This document shows positions 57,801 to 64,000 of a DNA stretch of 64,000 bases, in pieces. The first letter of the stretch is position 1. Every line of letters begins with the position of its first letter. The notes under the pieces were generated by a model that saw only the letters and a list, made by a program, of their open reading frames with translations, was not told where the DNA came from and did no database searches. The DNA is from Helicoverpa zea. Lineage: Eukaryota > Arthropoda > Insecta > Lepidoptera > Noctuidae. The DNA is taken from positions 3,720,001-3,784,000 of the forward strand of contig NC_061472.1 of NCBI RefSeq assembly GCF_022581195.2, written 5' to 3'. The position numbers and the translations under genes are program-made.

Positions 57801-58052
57801 AAGAAAGGCTGCTGTATATTTAGTGACACAAGAGATACTTAGTAAATACCCTGGTTAGGGCTACTCAACCTACCTTCAACTCCTCAATCCTCCTATGCAG
57901 CTGAGCTCTGGTATGTGGCTGAGGGGCGCAGTCTCCGGGCTCGCATATATCGTCGAGTGTCTCCCGGAGCGCCGCCATTTCCCTGCGCAGGCGTCGCGCA
58001 CCACCGCGTCTGGTCGCCGCCGCGCGTAGAGCTGACCATCTTGCTGATACCG
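54568..58052 (-). CDS. KASH-domain nesprin-like protein, C-terminal six exons (5' end not in this set)
   Basis: Outer nuclear membrane protein type that binds SUN proteins in the perinuclear space and links nuclei to the cytoskeleton. Transcript order: 58052-57874, 57060-56909, 56164-55960, 55688-55527, 55100-55003, 54808-54568. These join in one frame for 344 aa with all GT..AG sites. The first four exons give helical, Leu/Glu/Arg-rich sequence with tryptophans spaced as in spectrin-like repeats (for example AVCAWAEWESALRELQ). A serine-rich break, CDSLSDSGISDGDSEG, precedes the final helices. The last exon carries the KASH domain ending PPPV. Exon 58052-57874 begins two bases into a codon, so an upstream exon exists. 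It may be the Msp300 or the klarsicht orthologue; I cannot separate them by eye, so no symbol is given. Confidence 0.88.
55003..55100 (-). CDS. Nesprin-like exon before KASH
   Basis: 98 nt between TTATTACAG and GTAAGTTA, encoding RMEQTENEVRTLQESCRALV then ELSIPDLKIEEE. Amphipathic helix, the last before the membrane-proximal linker. Phase joins both neighbours. Confidence 0.9.
55101..55526 (-). other. Nesprin-like gene intron
   Basis: GTGAGGAA to TTATTACAG, AT-rich, no feature recognised. Confidence 0.6.
55527..55688 (-). CDS. Nesprin-like exon with SLSDSGISD motif
   Basis: 54 codons, phase 0 both sides, between TTCTTCCAG and GTGAGGAA. Starts GGSTCDSLSDSGISDGDSEG, an acidic serine-rich break, then RRARRLSALRELARRLQAAL and NSPAQRAIAK helices. 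High GC at third codon positions. Confidence 0.93.
55960..56164 (-). CDS. Nesprin-like exon: spectrin-like helices
   Basis: 205 nt between CTTTCCAG and GTAAGCAT, encoding TSNELLSLEKAVCAWAEWES, then LRELQGALRGDLATLEALR and QTEVAAQIRQLAASLVDKKK. The heptad-like pattern and paired tryptophans fit a spectrin repeat. Confidence 0.93.
56165..56908 (-). other. Nesprin-like gene intron
   Basis: GTAAGAAG to CTTTCCAG, AT-rich. A plus-strand ORF at 56593-56937 crosses into the antisense of an exon and shows no family resemblance; it is not called. Confidence 0.6.
56909..57060 (-). CDS. Nesprin-like exon: spectrin-like helices
   Basis: 152 nt between ATCCACAG and GTAAGAAG, encoding ERLSRLLECKVSMLKLTVSV, then RRALGDMENDDGG and ADLAALLSAWDDAHQ. 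Phase 0 in, phase 2 out, matching both neighbours. Confidence 0.92.
57061..57873 (-). other. Nesprin-like gene intron
   Basis: GTAGGTTG to ATCCACAG, AT-rich, no element recognised. Confidence 0.6.
57874..58052 (-). CDS. Nesprin-like exon: basic helical segment
   Basis: 179 nt after TTTCCTCAG. The first two bases complete a codon, then VSARWSALRAAATRRGGARR, LRREMAALRETLDDICEP and HTRAQLHRRIEELK. The frame is set by the downstream exon. An ORF of 127 codons across it uses a different frame and is rejected. Confidence 0.88.
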
Positions 58053-61000
58053 CTGAGGAAAGAAAGAAAGAAGGGGTTTAATTAAATTGGAAATTAAGAA
58101 AATAATATTTTTGGGCAACTTTAGGGGGTAATCATTTTCAATAAGTAAGATTCTGTAAGTCCTTATCGAGCCGTTCTGAAAACACAGTCTAAGTAAAGTC
58201 TCAATAACTTGGTAAAGACATGCAAAAGTACCAAAGTCTTTGTCCGAGAGTCCATACATTGAGGTAGGTAATCAAGACGTTTCTTCAAAAGATCAAAGAC
58301 AGCAAAAGAGCCCATTGAAAGTGCAATCTGGGCCAATCTGTTGAACACAAAAGCCCTGCAGAAACCTGCAGAACTCAATGATAATGACGATAAAAATATA
58401 ACATCAAAGAGTTATCCCGTTCATGCCTATACTTTGGAAAAATTACTTGCTATAGTATCCATTCCAGAGTTCCAATTTTCTTATACGTACTTTAATGGTT
58501 TAACATTACACTCCAATTCCATAATTACACTCCGAGAGATGCCGTTAAAAATACGCCTTGTTTACTTGCATAGGCCATAGGATGCGCGGGCGCAAGTGGG
58601 TCGGTTCGCGTCCGCTAGTATATCAGTTAGTGGGTTAATGCGCCGCAATAATACTCGTTGAATGCCAGGTGACGTGCTTTTGTTTTATAGGTTTTATTAT
58701 AATGTATTTGTAGTACTGGTTCGAGATTTCGAATGTTGAGGTTAGACTGGACGGCGTCTAAGTATTGAATGGGTTTGATGCGTTCCAGTTCTTTCATGTT
58801 TCATGAGGTGTGAATGGGGCTTAAAGACAAAGCTTCATAATCAGATTTACATACTTAATCCTATTAATGTGATGCTTATATTTCTCTCTGTGTATCCTAG
58901 ATCAGATGCCTAAACGATGTTGGAAGGCGGTCGTTAAATGTTTTTACACTATTTGCTCTACGTACGACTCAAAATAACACGAAGTAGGTAGGTACCTTCA
59001 GTAATAGCATGATTTATACAATGGTACAATGTTCACGTGCTGACTTTGATCTTATGACCTCTGGCGCATTGCTAGTATGCACCGATTTAGCTCAGAAACT
59101 GGATATTGTAATACAGTCATCTATGTTGTCTTTTTAAAAGTGTTTCTATCAGTTGTTTATTAAGTCTGATGTCAATACTGGCCTACATAAACACCATAAA
59201 CTAGAAAGCTTGAAAGGACAATCATAAATATTGCCAGCTGTTTGAAATTCGAGTGTTGCCACAACACAAAATTAAAACGTCAATAAAACTTGATTAATGT
59301 CGTCCTGTCCACCTCTATTAGTGATGTTACCGTTACTTTTAAATATTTCTTTCTAAAGGAAACAGATTAGGTAAACAAGTTTATAAGTCATTCTTTGTAA
59401 AGTTAACACAACGATTCTGATCTATTTGTGGACAACGAAAATATTGAGCCAGTTATAAATATACTAAGAAACGAAGTTGGAACTGTCACTTCAGTAGCAG
59501 AGTTATTTGTTTTTGATCATAGAAAAACATAAATAACTAATATAGTAGCTACATGTGTTTATCCTTAGTGAAAAAAAAGACTGAAGGCTACTGAACTTTT
59601 TAATTTAAATTAAGTGAATCCATAGTCAGGAATATTTCATGAATAGAAATAACAAAAACATGGGTAAGTACAAGATATTTCAGTAAACAGGTTTGAGAGA
59701 GTAATTTTATGAAATGGCAGCTATACGAGTCAATAAAGAGTTTCGAAAAGAGGTAATAAATAATAATAATACATCGTAACCAAGAGATGCTGAAACGTAT
59801 AAAACAAAAGAAAACGAAACTAATCAAATTAACAGTATTGAACAATACACCTAACAGAGTAAGTAATAAAACAAGAACTATCAGTTACGACATAACCAAT
59901 AAATACAATTCCTTTCTCCGCAACTGCTGCACAAATTGCAATGCAATTCCATATAATTATAGTGAATTATGCACGTATGCCTCTGACTGCATTTATCTGG
60001 GTACAGGCAATACTTTAATTGGCATTATTAGGAAATTGCACGACAGATAAATACGAGACTTGTAATATGTAACATGAACGAGACTGAATCAAGTAACATG
60101 AACACGGAAAATATTTTATTTAATACCTATAATACCTGTGAATCACAAATATAATGAATGATTTGATTTGAATAAGTGCCCCATTTTGATCTAAGATGTA
60201 AAATTGTATAAATGATGAATCGGGAACTCTTAACTTTGAGATTTTGCCGTTGATGTTTCTAATTAGTTAAGTATTGAAACGATTTCATTCAATTAATTAT
60301 GCAATCTAAAAGTTCATAAATATCTTTTCTACATCTTAAAATAACAGTGCCAGTAATACGATTAAATTATTCAATGAAACCAGATTAATTCCATTAACGG
60401 AGATAGCAGATCAAATTGTAAATTGACACAACGAAATAAAAATGTGCATAAATAATGATTGTTGCATAATACTACTCTTATACTCGGACAGCTAAATACT
60501 TGAGGAACTATAAGTTATAATATTATACAACTATCATCAAAGAAGTCGAGTTTAGTGGAAAGGAAACTCATTCATAAGATCTGATAGTTAACTTGCAACG
60601 GAAATTGGCGATGTCTCGCTAGACCTATCTATTTATAGACATAACTGCAAAACCCGACTTAGATTACTCTACAGGGCCATATAATTGAGGAGTAAATGTA
60701 CGCGAATCATGAATGAAAGATTAAAGTAATGCTAAGATCTTAGCTAGCCAATCGGAATTAAGTACCTATCTGATTTATAATTATGTCTGTGATTCGATTT
60801 ATTTTAATGAGATCCAAGGTAAAGCATTTTCTGTGTAATAGAACTTTCAATTTTCTAGTAAGAGCTGGGTATACCTATGATTGATGCTGGCAGCCATTTT
60901 TGCGCGATCTCATACCATAAACAAGGCTTTCTTTAATAGAAACTCAAACCACAGATATGTGAGTGTTATATTTGTTTTAAGAGTAGTACTTGCGAATTTA

Positions 61001-63165
61001 CGCAATCATAATTCAATTTAACCACTTTTGTTAAGGAAGAAGTAAAACGAAAAGGGCCTTGTTTAACATTCGTCGTAAACCGACCATAAATCAGGATAGA
61101 TACGACAAAGCCGGCGCGTGCGTATCGAAATAGCGCCCTAAATGTCACTGGGTCCCTGAACTTGTGTTGCACATAATATTGCTAATTTGAAGTCAACGAA
61201 CTTGGGACATTTCGCAAATGTCTAGACATCTGTTTTTGGTTGGGTCGCTTCCAAATAAATCTGTGCCTATTGGTACAGGAAATTGGGTACACGTTGTGTA
61301 GCCTACAATGAGTTTTATTCGACAGTGTGCAAACTAGGATTCCTAATATGAGTTTCGTTCGTAGTTTATTGATTTTGACTGTATTTTTAAATATTGACTG
61401 AATGCAAATTATAAACGATATTGAGTTATGACTATAAATTTCAGACATAATTTGTATCGATGTATACCTAAAATGATATTTTTATCTATTTTCAAACACA
61501 CAGAAAACAAAATAATTTAATGCAAACGACACAAATTCGAATACAATATAATTTATGTGGCAATTTAGAATCAGTACAATACCGCATTTGCAAGAACATT
61601 GTGAATTTTCATACAATAGGAGCAGATTTGTAATCGATTTATCAATTCGAACATTCGATTATTGGTTAGTCGCAACGCAATCGAGTAATGCAGCTGTATA
61701 GAAGGGATGTGACGAAATCTCCAATTTAATTCGAATATGGAGCAAACAATTTTGCGTCCTGAGAAGAACGGAAGGCAATTTGTTAGACTAGAGATGTAAC
61801 AGAAGTATCGATATTGCGAAGTTACATCTTATTGAGGTAATTCAGTATATTTACAGATAACTTCATGCGTATTGTTGTAGAAATCCGTAAAAAATTGTAT
61901 GAAATAGTTCTATGGTATCTGTAGGTAATGTTACAGTTATCAAAACCGTAAATAGTAAAATTTTTACATCATAACAGAGCTAATCTTATCTCGAAACGGA
62001 TAGCATATTTTTACTATTTTAACTCTGTAACAGTCTAAAATATTATCGATACTTTTTCCGGCGCCCTATTCGCAAGTGAGTCATTCGTCAGTCAAATTCA
62101 ACGAGCTATTACGATTTCCTTTTGTGTGCGGGCAGCTTGAGAACTAACAGAACGTTCCTCGTTCAAAATCTGCATTCTATTTTCAATTTTAGTCGTTATT
62201 TTTGAATTCCTATCCAACATGGTGGCTAATTTGCCGCCATAAAATGACAGTTCTAGGTAATGGTTATGTATGATTCTATTTTCAAATGTTATTTTATCTG
62301 CAGGATGTTAAGTATGTCCATATGGTTGGAATAGCATTCTTGTTCAAGCCTGAAAAACGTTTGTAACTTCTTGCTTTATTCTCTTTTACAATAAGACGCG
62401 CGCGCAGTCTAAATTGCCGAAAACTGTTTTTATCGTCAACCGTTATAAAGTCAAGGTTGAATCGTGTTGTCGATACGGGGACTTTTCTGTGAAATGTTTG
62501 CATAAAATTTTGCACTTGTTATCGCCTTTTTCAGCATGGAAAGCGTATAAAACATATACGTTTGTTGAACAACTTAATTATGTCCTGTACGTAAATGGAT
62601 AAATAAATACTAAGTGGAACGAACATGTCCGTCTTTAACACCAGATCTCGTTACTGCACATGTAAATCCGGATTACAAGAAATACTAAGCATTTCTTACG
62701 AAAATGAATACATTACGCCGTATGCGGTGTTGCCAGTTGCAACCTGACAATCTCACATCCTCGGTGAAAGCAAACAAATTGTAAAGTAAGCGATTACGAT
62801 GCGCCCGCGCACCTCGTAAACTTGCCGCATAAGGAATTCTTAATCGGTCATCGATATGTGCTATAGACATCATTAACACTTCGACGTGTCAATTATTTGT
62901 TATAAACAAATCATTTATTCAGGAAATCATTAAATATTACAATTACATCATTGTTACAATCTTTACAGATTAATTTTATCGCGTTATCGAACATCGATAA
63001 CTTTACTGAAAACATTAGATAGCCACGGAAACGTTATCTACGTCTACGAAATTATTATTGTAAAACTATTCATTCAAACATAAATGTGTATATTCTAAAC
63101 TTAGCGGCAACGATCATAAAGATGTACAAGAGGATGAGAATATTTTAAGACAGATCTCACAATAC
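58053..63165 (-). other. Long AT-rich region upstream of the last recognised KASH-gene exon
   Basis: Either one 5.1-kb intron or several introns whose exons I could not see. No further spectrin-like exon recognised. A 71-codon minus ORF at 58378-58163 has a hydrophobic, protein-like look. A hairpin AGATGTAAC...GTTACATCT is at about 61791-61829. Otherwise featureless. Confidence 0.5.
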
Positions 63166-63190
63166 CTGGGTACTGTACGTAGCAATCCAT
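63166..63190 (-). CDS. Candidate alternative first coding exon of a short KASH isoform
   Basis: Minus-strand ATG at 63190 reads MDCYVQYP plus one base, then the donor CCCAG|GTATTG. Its one leftover base plus the two opening bases of exon 58052-57874 make GCG (Ala), so the frame runs directly into the nesprin-like exons and gives a 353-aa protein. A GC-rich stretch upstream (63217-63310) looks like a promoter or 5' UTR. Phase agreement alone has a 1 in 3 chance, so this is tentative. The full-length gene may instead start far outside the window. Confidence 0.35.
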
Positions 63191-63340
63191 AACGAAGCTG
63201 TCAACTCGATCATGCGCAGGATTCGACGGCAAGGTCGGCTGCACGACTGTGCACCGCGGCGCTCACGCACACATTGACTACAACCTGGCGAAAACGCCAC
63301 GGCTCTAACGATGACTAACTAGCAAACACTAACAATAAAC
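63191..63340 (-). promoter_or_regulatory. GC-rich segment, possible internal promoter of the KASH gene
   Basis: About 100 bp with CpG-rich sequence (GCACCGCGGCGCTCACGC, 63250-63267) in AT-rich surroundings, directly upstream, on the minus strand, of the candidate first exon. No TATA box or definite initiator. Confidence 0.35.
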
Positions 63341-63748
63341 TATTTCACCAAATGCAAATCCAACTTTGTCTTTTCGTCATCTGTTACAATAACCCAAAGT
63401 GCACCTATTGAAGAATACAATAACGTCTCAATTGCAACGTTCAAACGCCACACACTTGCAAATAAGGTGTGATTGACGGAAAACTAACGGTAGATGAAAC
63501 AAAGTTATACTTCTAAATGGGTCAAAGGAAAAAGTGCCTTGAGACGAAGCTATTTCGTATTTGCCTGACTGCAGAAACAACGTTGCACAATATAAGTACA
63601 ACGTTACGAATGCAAGGTGACCCCGCCGGAGATATTGAGTTTCTTCATAGATCTCAGAGATACTGTATTCAATATGAATAGAAATTATGTATACAGAAAG
63701 GCTAACTTGTTGCAAGGAAACCCCTTGGGAAAATTGTATGATATTCAT
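63341..63748. other. AT-rich sequence without recognised feature
   Basis: The 149-codon minus ORF at 63877-63428 crosses into the repeat at the window end and lacks protein-family features. Nothing else supported. Confidence 0.5.
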
Positions 63749-64000
63749 CCAGTGGCGGATTAAGAGTATCCGAGGCCCTAAGCACAGAGCCTGTGTAGAC
63801 CCCCTATTACTTAAATGGAAATAGAAGGTTGAAGAAATTGACCGAGCAAAGCGAGAGTGATGCACATGTAGTTTCAAATGCGCGAGCGAAGCGAGCGCGA
63901 AATTTTTTTCGGACTCGTACGGAGGTAAAATTTATCCCAAACGTACTTAATTTTTTGTTTGTTGACAAATGCAAAAACGAAGGCACATAGTTTCTGAATA
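63749..64000. repeat. Interspersed repeat at window end (CCAGTGGCGGATTAAG type)
   Basis: CCAGTGGCGGATTAAGAG followed by a GAGGCCCTAAGC segment and the alternating GCGCGAGCGAAGCGAGCGCG block. Such blocks recur in lepidopteran repetitive DNA as I know it. The element probably continues beyond the window. Family not assigned. Confidence 0.5.

Noticed and set aside
57876..58259. Minus ORF of 127 codons overlapping the nesprin-like exon
   Set aside because: Different frame from the spliced coding frame and it crosses the acceptor site.
1..64000. CRISPR arrays, bacterial operons, tRNA or rRNA genes
   Set aside because: No regularly spaced repeats, no cloverleaf or rRNA sequence noticed, and the gene architecture is plainly that of an insect nuclear genome. 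The 28S similarity is limited to snoRNA guide complementarity.

Overview
The window reads as a stretch of a lepidopteran (moth or butterfly) nuclear genome. Three intron-rich genes have exons that match insect proteins. The background is AT-rich with GC-rich coding islands. Several interspersed repeats are of types I know from Lepidoptera, for example the one carrying CCGGCCAAGTGCGAGTCGG. All exon boundaries were worked out by hand from GT/AG sites, reading-frame continuity and protein family resemblance. No transcript evidence was available.

Region 1, about 0.6-34.5 kb, plus strand: a complete gene for Delta, the DSL-family Notch ligand. It has seven coding exons at 1084-32255 and encodes 723 aa. 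A GC-rich promoter/5' UTR island lies at 600-1083. Four long introns (7.9, 10.6, 5.7 and 4.5 kb) follow, containing no transposon I recognise. By hand scan they carry many exact Su(H)/CSL-type motifs, and the second half of the window has none.

Region 2, about 34.5-38.2 kb: a transposon-rich gap between convergent genes. It holds a perfect 26-bp inverted repeat, a 264-bp element with 36-bp terminal inverted repeats, an unknown minus-strand ORF, and an R1-type LINE fragment split by a second LINE fragment.

Region 3, about 38.3-50.3 kb, minus strand: an SR splicing factor of the B52/SRSF4-5-6 type. It has nine coding exons at 49724-39119 and encodes 390 aa. The most interesting signal in the window is in its introns. 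Three related box C/D snoRNA-like units sit 71-75 nt upstream of the 3' splice sites of three consecutive exons. All three share one guide sequence complementary to a conserved segment of large-subunit rRNA. The same introns hold a Harbinger-type MITE, itself inside a piggyBac-like element, a lepidopteran repeat close to a 5' splice site, and another element with terminal inverted repeats.

Region 4, about 50.3-54.5 kb: an AT-rich intergenic stretch with weak repeat signals.

Region 5, 54.5-64 kb, minus strand: the last six coding exons of a nesprin-type KASH protein. The last exon encodes the transmembrane KASH domain ending in PPPV. A possible internal first exon at 63190-63166 would make a short isoform of about 353 aa. 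Otherwise the 5' part of the gene lies beyond the window.

The three proteins act in different processes: Notch signalling at the cell surface, nuclear pre-mRNA splicing, and linkage of the nuclear envelope to the cytoskeleton. I see no operon-like or functional cluster. The only functional coupling visible is between the SR-factor gene and the snoRNAs its introns carry.
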